From the NCBI GenBank assembly GCA_010015675.1, contig ML976999.1, forward strand, positions 473,284 to 523,410: a DNA stretch of 50,127 bases, read 5' to 3'. Position numbers and translations under genes: made by a program. The notes under the pieces are model-generated. The model did no database searches, had not been told where the DNA came from, and worked only from the letters and a program-made list of their open reading frames with translations. Positions 10,430 through 20,552 of the stretch are shown here, piece after piece (positions within the stretch are counted from its first letter, which is position 1; each line of letters opens with the position of its first letter). This DNA is from Byssothecium circinans. Lineage: Eukaryota > Ascomycota > Dothideomycetes > Pleosporales > Massarinaceae.

Positions 10430-11407
10430 TCGATGTTTTGAATGCAAGGGACTATTCTGGATTCTTTGTGAGGAGTAGTATCAGTTTTACCGAATATATC
10501 ATCAATTAGTTCGAATGACTGACCTGCCGACTACCTGATTTGGATGTTTTGACGGTGTCCTCGGACGACGGACGAGTGGGGGAGTAAAAGGTACATAGCA
10601 TGTTCAATTGCGTACGCATACTAGATCTCAATAATTTTTCCTATCACCGTTTCTCATTCAAGGGCCTCCCTTCACTTCTCAATCCATTATACCCATTCCA
10701 CCCTCGTCTATAGGCAATCTATGACACCTCAGAACCACCTAATTCGATATTACGCACTTCTTCAATACTCAATCCACGTCTAGCCAAGAATCGACTATTC
10801 AGCAAAGTCAGGGTGCAAGTCATCACCGTCCTTCCGTCCAGCCCTTCGCACATTCCGCTAAGATTATCTCTCAAACTCGTGAAGACGCCGGTATATCGCG
10901 AAGGTAAAAACAAGAGTTACGAGTAGTTGTAAAGACCTAGCATCGTAAAGTGGAAGACTGAGGTTGTGGGAGGTGGTTGGGAAGATGTTGAATGGCGATT
11001 CCAAGTGAGGGGTGAGTGACGGATTTAAACGGGGATGGAAGTGGAGTATCGTGGAGCCCTTACATATGGTAAATGTCTTCAGGGCAAGGAATACGGTTAA
11101 CACTGGAGTGCGGAGGTGAACTTATCAGGTAACTGCAAGCTACAAATTTTCAGTCTGTCTTATTGTCCATATGAACTATCTCGTGACGTCTTTGCCCGTG
11201 CCATACTACTACTGAAGAACACTAAACTTTCCCGGCTTTCCATTGCCCTTTTACATGACCATGGTCAAATCGCCGTTATGATACTCTATCCATTCCAGCA
11301 CATACACTGTGATACCTTTTTTCAACATGGGTTCAACACGATTCCTCCTCAGGCTTGGTCTCGCCAGACGACGACTGGCATCTTCGTTTCTTGTCCGCCT
11401 GCGACGT
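10430..11407. other. Intergenic stretch, no supported gene
   Basis: Two overlapping minus-strand frames (10719-10913 and 10864-11103) begin with TTG or GTG rather than ATG. The second ends in a short hydrophobic segment (LLVTLVFTFAIY). A decayed or spliced small membrane protein is possible but not supported by splice sites I could find. Confidence 0.4.
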
Positions 11408-11599
11408 CTACAGTTCTTCACCTACGACCACTGCTGCTGGCCTCGCAATAAGAGAGCTTTCCTCGCTCGCGGGGGAATCGCTCTTTGAGTCAACGCTTCC
11501 GGGTTTCTTTTTGGGGAGATGCTTCAGTTGACACCGGACCATGAGTGCGCAGAGAATTATGAAAACAACGATCACGCCGAGCAGTTTTAGTAAGGTCAT
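11408..11599 (-). CDS. Small single-pass membrane protein (63 aa)
   Basis: ATG at 11599; the frame upstream lacks ATG. Residues 2-21 are a single hydrophobic helix (LLGVIVVFIILCALMV), followed by a basic stretch HLPKKKP and a Ser/acidic tail. No family is recognised. It is the first of several minus-strand micro-membrane proteins in the next 4.5 kb, with the same order of N-terminal helix, basic patch and short polar tail. Confidence 0.55.
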   Translation of the reverse strand: MTLLKLLGVIVVFIILCALMVRCQLKHLPKKKPGSVDSKSDSPASEESSLIARPAAVVVGEEL

Positions 11600-12090
11600 G
11601 ATAGCTTGAGTGTGTCTTTGGTAGAAGGCGAAGTGGGGAGGAAGAAGAGGGGACCCTGGGAGTAAGGAATCGACCTTTAAGTGAAAGCGGAGGTCTTCAA
11701 TATTATCGATGACTCTTGTTGTGCGAAAGATATTGTCAGTAGACCGCGTCACGCAACCGCTCTAGAATATTTTGATACTTGAGATAGTCACTTGGGAAGA
11801 GTGAATGCGAAGTCATCATGCACTGTAGCGTCATGTGCCACAAGTCCCACAAGGAGTGCTAGAGCACATATATTGTGATGTTTAATTATCCACATCTAAA
11901 GTTAGTAATATCTAAATGATGGGAATATCTTCTTTGTAAGACAAAGTCTAAAACCATCTCTCACAACATCAATCCGCTCTCCTTCAACGCACTACCCTCC
12001 CAGCAGTCAAAAGTCTTCCAAATTGTCACTCTTCATCATGCATCCGCGAAATATCTCCTCGGCTCCAAAACTACCCGAATTCTCTAGACT

Positions 12091-12390
12091 CTACACCTCA
12101 CCCGATCTATCCAGCAAAAGTAATACATCACCTCCACCTCCACCTCCACCCCCATCGCCATTGTTCCGTAAGCTCGACGCAGGCGATCCGCCCCTCGAAG
12201 CAACAGAACCCGTTTCCGTATCAGCATAATATCCCCTTGGTGAAGCAAGAGATTCCGTTCTAGACGCAATGGTGCGAAACTCATGCAGTTCATCCCAGAT
12301 ACACGTGAGGATGAGTGCGAACGCCAAGCATAGGAGAATGATGATGGAAATGATGCCGATGGCAATGGCGGCTATGGTTTTGAAGTTCAT
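12091..12390 (-). CDS. Small single-pass membrane protein (99 aa)
   Basis: ATG at 12390. A long hydrophobic helix lies at about 5-30 (IAAIAIGIISIIILLCLAF), then WDELHEFRTIASRTESLASPRG, a Ser-rich region and an eight-Gly run near residues 80-87, encoded by (CCA/CCT/CCC)n-like repeats on the plus strand. No family recognised. The Gly run may vary in length between strains. Confidence 0.6.
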   Translation of the reverse strand: MNFKTIAAIAIGIISIIILLCLAFALILTCIWDELHEFRTIASRTESLASPRGYYADTETGSVASRGGSPASSLRNNGDGGGGGGGGDVLLLLDRSGEV

Positions 12391-13360
12391 GGTGGGGAAG
12401 ATGGGCTAGATTGGGGTCAGTCGAGATGCTAATGGCTTGCTTATGAGTATGTGTGGAAGGGAAGGAGATGGCGGAGAGAGTCACTGGAGGGGAATGATGG
12501 GGCAAACGGAGTTGAGATTTTCTGGATTGGATGGGATCAGTTGGTGGATGGTTTGATGGCTAGTATGATCGCGTGATTGCTACTGAACGATGAACTTTAT
12601 TAGAACGGCGACAGGACAGTCACGTGCACCTTACCTGTCTTTCCTCTCTGCAATTTTCCTATCCTGCTCATCCAAGCGTGCCTTGTGCGCTACACCAGCA
12701 GCAGTAAATGGGTTGATGCTAACAGGGTGAAAGTCCCTCCAGGGTATTCTGGACGTCGTGTCGAGGTATCACCTACTTGCAATATGGACAGTGTATGTTG
12801 TGTATATGCCCTGGTGGTGGGTTGCGCATTTCCATTCACACTTGCTTCAAGATATCATCTGTGGAGTCTTCGTTCTGCATCTTGAGGCATATTAAGAGAA
12901 GATCAGTGAGACGTAGAGATAGGAGTTCGTGGGGTCAATTCGATCGGTGATGCTGAACTATGAAGTTCATGTGTGGAGGGAGTCTCTTGAGGTTTGCTTC
13001 GGTATTTATGCACTTCTCTTTTCCAACCTTCGTTGTTTACATCTGTCGATGTTGCTTCACTCTGTGGGAGGTAAGGTAATGCTTAATTCTGTCCCACGGC
13101 TGCGATGATGAGTTCGTGTAGAAAATTGTGCATCCTTTTCTATCTATGTGTATAACTCTATGGCTAGCGTACACTTGTGATACGTGTGAAACAACACTCC
13201 AAATGCACCTTCTCGCACCTTGATAGCCGTTGCTGCTCATGGCTTCATGACGCGGGTATACAATACATAGGAAAACAGACAGGGAAGTAACAATATAACA
13301 AAGGAAATCCGCGGAAAGACCGCAGTCGATACCAAATCTATCTCTCTGCCCTGTCTTTTT
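12391..13360. other. Intergenic stretch, no supported gene
   Basis: Contains the upstream region of the 99-aa membrane protein. The frames at 12685-12885 (plus) and 13037-13240 (minus) have ATG starts but no domain, hydrophobic or compositional support. Confidence 0.35.
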
Positions 13361-13741
13361 TCACAGCTCTTTCGCACCGTTCAATGCAACCCTCGCCCTC
13401 AAATCTACCTTCCAAGCCTCCTCAACATTCCTCTCCAAATACCCAATGAACAACAACAGCGTACAACCAAGTCCAAACGCCCATTGACACGCCACCGGCA
13501 ACTGTGGCGAGACTAAGCTCAACCCCCATCTCCACACGACCAAGTTGATGTACAAAGCCGCAATGAACGGAATCGCATACGACAAGAAATCGGAGATTTC
13601 ATTCATGACAACAGCCGGATTTGGAATTTTTGGAAAATGTGGCAATGGCGACGATGACAATTTGCCAGTGGTCACGCCAAGCATGCGCGATGCGATGGGG
13701 AAGGGTCGCATGCTGGACGTGTCGACGAGTTTTGTTGACAT
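13361..13741 (-). CDS. Small two-helix membrane protein (126 aa)
   Basis: ATG at 13741. The first 45 residues are Ser/Pro-rich and basic. Two hydrophobic helices follow (FLSYAIPFIAALYINLVVW about 52-70 and WAFGLGCTLLLFIGYL about 86-101), then a short charged tail. No family recognised. The gene lies in the same orientation as its small membrane-protein neighbours. Antisense frames across it are shadows. Confidence 0.5.
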   Translation of the reverse strand: MSTKLVDTSSMRPFPIASRMLGVTTGKLSSSPLPHFPKIPNPAVVMNEISDFLSYAIPFIAALYINLVVWRWGLSLVSPQLPVACQWAFGLGCTLLLFIGYLERNVEEAWKVDLRARVALNGAKEL

Positions 13742-14645
13742 TGTGAGGGAGTGCGTGTGGATTGCTGACTCGCAGCGTGGTATGCGGTACCACTATCGTG
13801 GCAATGTGATTCTGGAACGCTGGGTGAAAAGTTTGTGCCGTGGTGGCGTATTTCGTTCGCGGGGTCGTGTCGTGGGGGATAAAGAGATGGGACGCGTCTT
13901 TGTCGCAGACCAGCGCATTCACAATGACGCGATGTGAAAGAAGGACGGGCGGTTGTCTTTGCCCAGACGATGTTGAATTGAATTGAAGATGATAGGTGCC
14001 TCAGCTGGTGAGGTGGTGTCGGTTTGTGCCTGATTGGGGCTGAGCCTTCACAGAGCGACGCTCGCTGACCGAGGTATATTAACGCTAAGATAAACGCTTC
14101 CTTGGCGGTGATGGGCTAAAACGATCGTTTTCAACGCGTACGGTGTTGGGGGTGAAGTGGAGTGAACAACGGTTTTGAGAGATGCGAGGCGTTTCTTTGA
14201 TTGTGAAACGGCGGACGCGTAGTCGGCGTACGTGTGAGTCTGGCTGCGTAGTTTTGAGAAAGCATCTCTTTATGCCGGAGGCGGCCAAAGACGTCCCTGT
14301 GCGACTAGCGGAGGTTTCAGCCAGTTTGCATGTGAATGTGGAAAAAGTGAAAATGGGACGTTTAATTTTAATGATAAAAGTCCCGGATAATAATGCTGAG
14401 AATGATGGATGCATTCTTACAAGTCGCCGCCTAAGGTCATCGAAATGACGAATATATGCTCCACTTCGTTGCGTCGAGGAGAATCAGTAGGACACGAAGA
14501 GAAGCAATGAACTTCGTTGACTTTGCTACAGAAGCCGCGATAGAGTGCTCTCGAAAGAACTACAGAAGAAGACGACGAGCTGGTTCGAACATCATGTTCG
14601 ACCAATACAACCACACTGCCTCAAATCCACCGTCCTAACCGTTTA
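13742..14645. other. Intergenic stretch, no supported gene
   Basis: Minus-strand frames at 13599-13922 and 14085-14414 and plus-strand frames at 14182-14638 overlap one another. None shows a signal peptide, domain or hydrophobic segment that would favour it. Confidence 0.35.
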
Positions 14646-14828
14646 TCAACTAATAAATCTGGTACCCGGATGCACTGTCGCTGGCGTCAGCTTTACATTC
14701 TCAACTGGTACCGTATCCTTCCAGTCGAAGTGTCGCTCAGTAGGGCCCAGTGACGGAATCTGAGGTCTTCCGCTCTCCTTCGTTATCTTCCCCTTGATAT
14801 ATGCTACTAGCTTGCTGATTACGTTCAT
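14646..14828 (-). CDS. Hypothetical 60-aa protein
   Basis: ATG at 14828. It begins MNVISKLVAYIKGKITKESG, a short amphipathic N-terminus, and continues with a polar region. No family recognised. The start lies only 7 nt after the stop of another small frame on the same strand (14836-15087), so the two could be exons of one gene or a short tandem pair. I found no convincing splice junction. Confidence 0.3.
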   Translation of the reverse strand: MNVISKLVAYIKGKITKESGRPQIPSLGPTERHFDWKDTVPVENVKLTPATVHPGTRFIS

Positions 14829-14835
14829 TGCTGCT

Positions 14836-15087
14836 TCAAACAGCTGTATGGGAGGTGTGCTTCTTTCGTAGTGTTGCGAAGTCTTTGACTGTTGGCAGAT
14901 CTGCTTGCGCGGTCTTGCTGAGGAAAGGTTCGGCGATGCGGAACTTCAGGAAAATATGGACAAGATAGGTTCTGGTTGAATAGTACCAGTGAGTCTTTTT
15001 CAACATTTTATTAATAGTCATATGCGTGGATGATCGATCACTAACGCAAGTGACCTCGCGATCGTTGTCGGCCCAGTGAACACTCAT
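14836..15087 (-). CDS. Hypothetical 83-aa protein
   Basis: ATG at 15087. Composition is protein-like in the second half (YLVHIFLKFRIAEPFLSK, then ADLPTVKDFATLRKKH) but no domain is recognised. Reported because its composition is better than that of surrounding shadow frames and because of its position between small genes on the same strand. Confidence 0.25.
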   Translation of the reverse strand: MSVHWADNDREVTCVSDRSSTHMTINKMLKKTHWYYSTRTYLVHIFLKFRIAEPFLSKTAQADLPTVKDFATLRKKHTSHTAV

Positions 15088-15161
15088 GCAATCACTGTAC
15101 GATAATCCCTCAACGCAGATGCAGCCACGGGAGGTTCTTCATTTATATAACTTTTTGAATT

Positions 15162-15308
15162 CTAGACTGCGTCACGAGCCGCTGCGCTCCTCAACCTTCT
15201 CTCCTTGACCTGTTCAATCATGCCAGGCAAGAACCATAAAAATACCCAGATCGCGGGAACAATGATCAAGATACCAATACATAGGAGTACGACGTCATGA
15301 CTGTTCAT
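15162..15308 (-). CDS. Micro membrane protein (48 aa)
   Basis: ATG at 15308, stop TAG at 15162-15164. The protein is a short lead, a strong hydrophobic helix at 6-27 (VVLLCIGILIIVPAIWVFLW), then a highly basic end (VKERRLRSAAARD). The frame is below the usual length cut-off of annotation pipelines. Its layout matches the 63-, 99- and 114-aa membrane proteins nearby. Confidence 0.5.
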   Translation of the reverse strand: MNSHDVVLLCIGILIIVPAIWVFLWFLPGMIEQVKERRLRSAAARDAV

Positions 15309-15559
15309 ATTGAAGGAAGCCGGGAACTCGCAAAAGCTGTGACCGAGAAGAGGGAATGAAAGGCGTTTGCGTGAAAGTGTCTGAGTTGTGCTTCGATGAT
15401 ATAGACGAAATCGAAGAGTAAAGACGGTGAATATTATACGAGTATTCGCGTTCGTTGCCCATTGTGTCCATGCGGTAGTTGCGGCCGTAAGGAATCGCGG
15501 TTTGAAGCCACTCCCTCCACCACCCGTAGCAAACGGTCACGACCAAACACTCCCTCTCG

Positions 15560-15904
15560 TCACTGCACCCTAGCAATCACAGGATAAGCCGGAAGCCCAA
15601 TAACCTCCTCTTGGCCAGCTTCTCCTCTATCGCGTTCTCTCCACGCCACCGTCGCATAGTCGTTCGCATACGGCGGCGGCGCTTCGTTCAACCGTGAATT
15701 TCTCCGCACATAATCAGCATGCAGTCGCTCCTGGTGCAGATGCTCATTGCGCCTTTCTTTGATCTTTGCCATGTCTCTGCGGACGCATCGTGCGATAATG
15801 CCGAGGGCAATGACGACTATGACTGTGGCCCAGATGATGGCTTGCTTGATGCTGTCGGAAAGGGTGAAAGGGCAGGTGGTGGGTGAGGATGGTGGAGGCG
15901 GCAT
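15560..15904 (-). CDS. Small single-pass membrane protein with PPxY motif (114 aa)
   Basis: ATG at 15904. A Pro-rich N-terminus (MPPPPSSPTTCPF) is followed by one helix at about 22-39 (AIIWATVIVVIALGIIA), a strongly basic region (RCVRRDMAKIKERR) and a cytosolic-type tail with APPPYAN (PPxY, a WW-domain ligand type) and LPAY. PPxY motifs recruit Rsp5/Nedd4-type ubiquitin ligases in other proteins, so a membrane adaptor is one idea; this is inference only. Confidence 0.6.
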   Translation of the reverse strand: MPPPPSSPTTCPFTLSDSIKQAIIWATVIVVIALGIIARCVRRDMAKIKERRNEHLHQERLHADYVRRNSRLNEAPPPYANDYATVAWRERDRGEAGQEEVIGLPAYPVIARVQ

Positions 15905-17476
15905 GGTAGGATGTAGAGTATTTTGGAGTGAAGGATAAGTATAGTAGTAGTTGATGTTGTGAGTTATACGTGTATCGCTGACGTGGGAGTGTACTTGTTG
16001 CTGTGCTGTTGGAATCGACGTCGCGGTTTGAGCAAACGATCAGGAGTAGGCGAAGGGAATCAAACGCAGAAGTCTGACCTATGTTTATACTTGTGGTTAA
16101 CAAGACTTTCTATGCCACTACGCCATTTTATAAGCTTATACAGTGATTGTTGTCTTGCTATTCTGCCGAGGTTAAGATATGTCTACGAACTAACTTATTT
16201 GTACGTATTGAGTTTGAAATGGTCTACCACATGTCTTCAGTTAGCTGTAATCCTAACACAAGTGTCTACTGGCGTCTCTGTTATGTGATTCCCGGCACGA
16301 GTTTGTCAGTTTTACGTACGATGGCTCATACGGTAGTTTAGCTGCTTTTCCTCAACCGCGAGGCCACTTGGAAACTGTACCTTCTTTCTTGAGGTGGAAG
16401 CTTTGTTCTGCATTCACGTAGAAGAAGCGAGGATGGTAATGGTTGTTGCTATATAATATGGCAAGGCGAGCTCATGATCATTCCGATAAAGGAAACTACT
16501 AGGCCGGAAACTTGATTTCATTTGATCTTCAAGATTTCAGAGTTGTGGAATCCATATTTCATCCGTGCCGGCACACGCGTCTTCCCGTATGAGCAACACG
16601 AATACAGAGCAACGCCGGGTTTTGCAAAAGACGCATGAGACTAATATATGACATGCGAATGGAGAGTCTCTACTTATGAATCAATTCATAAGCAACGTTT
16701 TACAGAGAGGCGGAATTCGAGGCTCGGAAGTTCAGCATCCGGTTTCGTCTAGTCGCCTTTCAAAAGTTTGGAAGCCAGTGAACGGATTCAGATCGAAGCT
16801 CGCCATAGACTGAAAATTGGCACGTGGAAAATTCCTAGCGATGCTTTATTGAGTCCACAGTCGGGGCAGAAAAAGATGGTCATTCGATCGATCGCCAGCC
16901 AAACTTGGTGCAGGGGTCCAGACCATCAGTGAACGGAATTGCAGTCTGTTGCATGTGCGCAAAGAAAAGAAAGGCCTCAAAAAGCGAGAGGGGTAGAAGC
17001 AATTTCTCTTCCCATCGAGGAGGCCGTTGTTCAGTCCTTCCAAGTGAGGTCTTGTAGTGGGAGGAAGCGGTGAGTGGAGATCAAAGATGATGTGCTTCAA
17101 AATCGGGCTACCGCAAATGGCATTTTATTTGACTTTTAAACCTCTTCGTGATATTTTGACGCTGCCACGTGGTGTACGGACTATCAGAAGTTCAAATCTC
17201 TGGACATGTCGAAGTTTTTCTCCACGGAGTTAACACTAACTCCATCATGCACCAGCCCTTTCATCCGTCTCCCCTGGCCTGTCAGTGCTGCTCACTGCAT
17301 CTCATCTGCATCTCGTATCCATCCACTCGTTGTTGTTGCATGTCTTGGTCGTGCAAAATGAATGACCCGAGGCACTCAACCTTGCGCAATTATCGCGATG
17401 CCCCTCATTGTGCGCCAGCTCGCGAGGTCACACTCAACCGACTCTCCCCTCAACCGATACGACCCAGCTGTTAAAC
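15905..17476. other. Intergenic stretch, no supported gene
   Basis: Scattered frames of 60-110 codons occur on both strands; the longest minus frame (16846-17100) starts with TTG. The right end must hold the promoter of the multi-pass protein at 17477. Confidence 0.4.
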
Positions 17477-18539
17477 ATGGCGGTCTGCAGATTCGAAGCA
17501 AACAGTGACATGTATGGTCTCGGGATCCGAATCGGGTACTATCTACAGTGGTATGGAGTGATTCTTGCGCGGTGGGTAGCTCCTTCCGAGGTCAAAAGCC
17601 TTGCATTTTCCATCGACATCTTCGTGGCAGCTACCTTCCTCGCACTTATCATCGAGACAGTCAGAGATATTGCTAGTTTGCAGCCGGTTGAGGCTTACAT
17701 TGTCCTCTTCCTCATGTTTGGCGCATATATCGCTCTTGTGCCGATTTACATATGGCGCTTGCTTACGCGGTGCGATCCACACTGGGACCCGACTAGATAC
17801 CCGCTTGTTAATTTGGGTGCTCTTTCGGCGAACTTGAGCTTTATACTTTTGATCGCGGTGTTGATCTTCCAATATTGGTTAGCAAATTTCGATAGATACC
17901 ATATCGACATGAGCTTCGCTAACTTCACACTCGCGCAATAGGTTTTGGTTCAATCGAGTACCAGATCTGGATCACTATGCTTGCCAGCAATACGGGTTCC
18001 TTCTCGCCCAAGTCCGACTTAACAGCAAGGTCTCCATCACATTGAATGTGCTGATGTACTTCTGGCTCGGCTTGGTATGTTTATACCTACTCGTGCTCAA
18101 AATTCGACATGCGCTCGGGTTCCCCGATCCGGTTGAGGGGCGGACAAGAACTATCAGTCGTAGGCACAAAGAAAGACATATCGCCTTGCTGCGAAACCTT
18201 GATACGTGGATCAAGATAGTTGTCGCCCTTACCGTCACTGTCGCCGTCGAGTTGACCATATCATGGAACGAGATCGAGGGCGCGAACAGGCTGTCGGGAG
18301 CTGGAAACGGTATTCCGTTTATAATCGGAATTGCGGCTATTGTGAGGGTCATTTACGTTGCGATGTTTTACGATGATGATGATGAGGAGGAGGAGGAGAG
18401 CGATGGAGATAGTTCGAGGCAACCACACAGTCCTCAAGATCCTTTGTCTATACGACAGCTGCCGGGGTTTGTAGCAAGGCCAGCACGTCCTATTCCAGTC
18501 CGACAGCTACCGGGCAGAGCATCGGCACCATGGGAATGA
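17477..18539 (+). CDS. Fungal multi-pass integral membrane protein
   Basis: Two exons, 17477-17877 and 17942-18539. The 64-nt intron has donor GTTAGC, branch GCTAAC and acceptor ATAG, and joins FQYW to FWFNRVPDLDHY in frame. Product 332 aa. Hydrophobic segments include SIDIFVAATFLALII, AYIVLFLMFGAYIALVPIY, NLSFILLIAVLIFQYW, VLMYFWLGLVCLYLLVL, IVVALTVTVAVELTI and GIPFIIGIAAIVRVIYVAM, so six or seven helices. The tail after them is acidic (a run of about ten Asp/Glu) and Pro-rich. The N-terminal DMYGLGIRIGYYLQWYG pattern recurs in ascomycete membrane proteins of unknown function. Transport or sensing cannot be told. Confidence 0.8.
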
Positions 18540-19163
18540 ATAAAATGCAGCTGGTACTTGCGAAAAGCATGTGCATTTCTGTCAGAGGCTTGCAGGGGCG
18601 TCGACAAAGAAACACTGCTGTTCCTTTTTTCACCATCGCGAGAGCTTCGTTGGTGTGGCTGAAAAGCCGGCAGTATGGATTTCGCACAAAGCTCTTTTCT
18701 AAATACTGGCGGATCTTTGCGCTGGCTCGATCGAGAATATATAAGGTGTGATGTTGGTGGTAACTCAAGCAAGGTTCGACCCAACGGGCTGGAAGGACAC
18801 AACTAAAGCATAATTCCACACTGCCCTATTTCTAGTATTCTAAGGTTTCACTATGACTGCTGAAGCACAGAAGTATCGTGTTTAAGATCGATATTTGGAG
18901 TTTGGAAGTTTCTGAGTTCAGTGAGCAAACGTTGGCCGATCTGCTCCGATTGGCAATCCGCCTTCGTACCACTGGTGCCAGGGTGCTAATGATGGCTCTA
19001 CGACCCCGCACCTAAGCGATGTGACGCAAAGCAAGGTTTGTGAGGGGTAAGAGTCACAATTGTTGGCCCACTACACCACACAATTTCTCATATTCTCATT
19101 TTGACATCTATATATATGTATTAGTACAAAAAGTTGTATCAAACTCGCCAGAATACAAAGAAA
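18540..19163. other. Intergenic stretch, no supported gene
   Basis: Antisense frames at 18434-18819 overlap the end of the membrane protein and look like shadows. A TATATATATG near 19111 lies about 50 bp upstream of the tRNA. Confidence 0.4.
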
Positions 19164-19287
19164 GGCCGGTTGGCGCAATGCACGTGATCTCCCTTTCCTC
19201 ACTGTAGAAATTATTGCTAACATTCACACAGGGTAGCGCGCGGGCCTCCTAAGCCCGAGGCTGTGGGTTCGAGTCCCACATCGGTCG
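19164..19287 (+). tRNA. tRNA-Arg(CCU), split by a 51-nt insertion in the D-loop
   Basis: Without 19181-19231 the remaining bases make exactly 73 nt with a full cloverleaf. The acceptor GGCCGGT pairs with ATCGGTC (two G-U) with discriminator G. The D-stem is GCGC/GCGC, the anticodon stem CGGGC/GCCCG with loop CTCCTAA (anticodon CCT), and the T-stem GTGGG/CCCAC with loop TTCGAGT. The B box GGTTCGAGTCC lies at 19266-19276. The insertion falls in the D-loop directly after the A-box core (TGGCGCAATG). There is no intron at the usual 37/38 site. A TTTTT Pol III terminator lies at 19303-19307. The gene could be functional if the insert is removed, or an interrupted pseudogene. Confidence 0.85.
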
Positions 19288-19302
19288 TAGCCTCGCTTTG
19301 TC

Positions 19303-19307
19303 TTTTT
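19303..19307 (+). terminator. Pol III T-run after tRNA-Arg
   Basis: Five T on the coding strand, 16 nt past the tRNA 3' end, the usual RNA polymerase III stop signal. Confidence 0.6.
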
Positions 19308-20552
19308 GCATATGGATCTATTCTACTCCAAATGGAGCCGTTCATTTTTGCAGGTAGTTAGCTATTTTTTACGGCCTCGGGGTGGCTAGAAAGCACCACG
19401 AGGAACGTAATATTCCCAGCTGCACGTCTGAAGGTTTCTATTTTATCCTTTTACACCCTTGTTTCTCTATATAGCTCGTTAGACGCGACTCGCCTGAGTG
19501 CTTGATTTTTGTCACCGACGAGTGAAGCTTTCAACGCCAACACTTCAAAAGGATTTGTTACCTTTGATACCACAGATACGTCTATTTGTGTTGCCTAGTC
19601 GCACCTTCTCAGCTTATTTTGTTGTATTACTTAATGTCTTCTCCCTATCTGTAGAGAATATATTTACGTGAAATGGCGTCACGTGATTACGCCAATGCCA
19701 CTGTTGTTGGATATGTTATTACAGCTCTGATTTACACTTGAGGTTCCGAGATAACCCAACGGCTTTTATGCAGGAGCCTAGGAATGCAATCTTTCTTATT
19801 AGTGTCTAGCTTTTTTTTCAAGGATTTGTAACAAGCTTCGAGCGTATGTAAATTGCACTTAAACCAACGTTGTCGGAACTTTCTTTATACACGAGTACTT
19901 GTCATGGTCGGTATTTATTACAATCATGCGTTGGCGTTCTCAAAGTAAGATAGAGTACTTCGAAGGCACTGTCTAGTCTTGTCAGTCAGAGGAGCACCAA
20001 AAACATGTGTGAGGGCGAACGAGTGATGTATAGAGAAGGCTTAGGAGTCGGGACCATATTCAAAAGTAGGTGATACTAGACCTAGAAGGAAAATCCAATC
20101 AAGACAAGACGAGAGGAAAGAGATCTCCATATCTGGCGGGTGACCTAGTCAAGGATATTAGCAAGAGCATGGCCGCTTACTTCCTGCCATGATATATGAT
20201 TATAACATAGCCGGCAACAACAACACTAGCGACACACGCAGCCTGCAGATTGTGCGTGGTACCTTATCCAAAGCCATACTGTTTTCCAGTTCTCACAAAC
20301 TCTTGGAAGTCTGATAATCAGCGCGCAGCAATCATACAAGAACTGTAATTTTTCTCACTATCTTCAGTCTGCGCGCGCGTTAAGAGAGGGTTGAATAAAT
20401 ATTCTTCCATGTAGTCTGTAAAGCTTGGACGCGATCATCAAGATTCTCAAAGCAGCTTAAAGCAAGAAGCCTCCGCGAAATGTCCGTATCATAGCATTGT
20501 ACACCAATACCCGAAGATCCAAGGTCGTCCCCAAACCATCCGCCCTCAACTA
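19308..20552. other. Intergenic stretch with possible C-terminal extension of the 2EXR gene
   Basis: Mostly AT-rich with no gene. The minus-strand segment 20380-20562 is open and protein-like (GWFGDDLGSSGIGVQCYDTD). It lies one frame off the end of the 2EXR-like gene, and may be its lost C-terminus. Confidence 0.35.
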
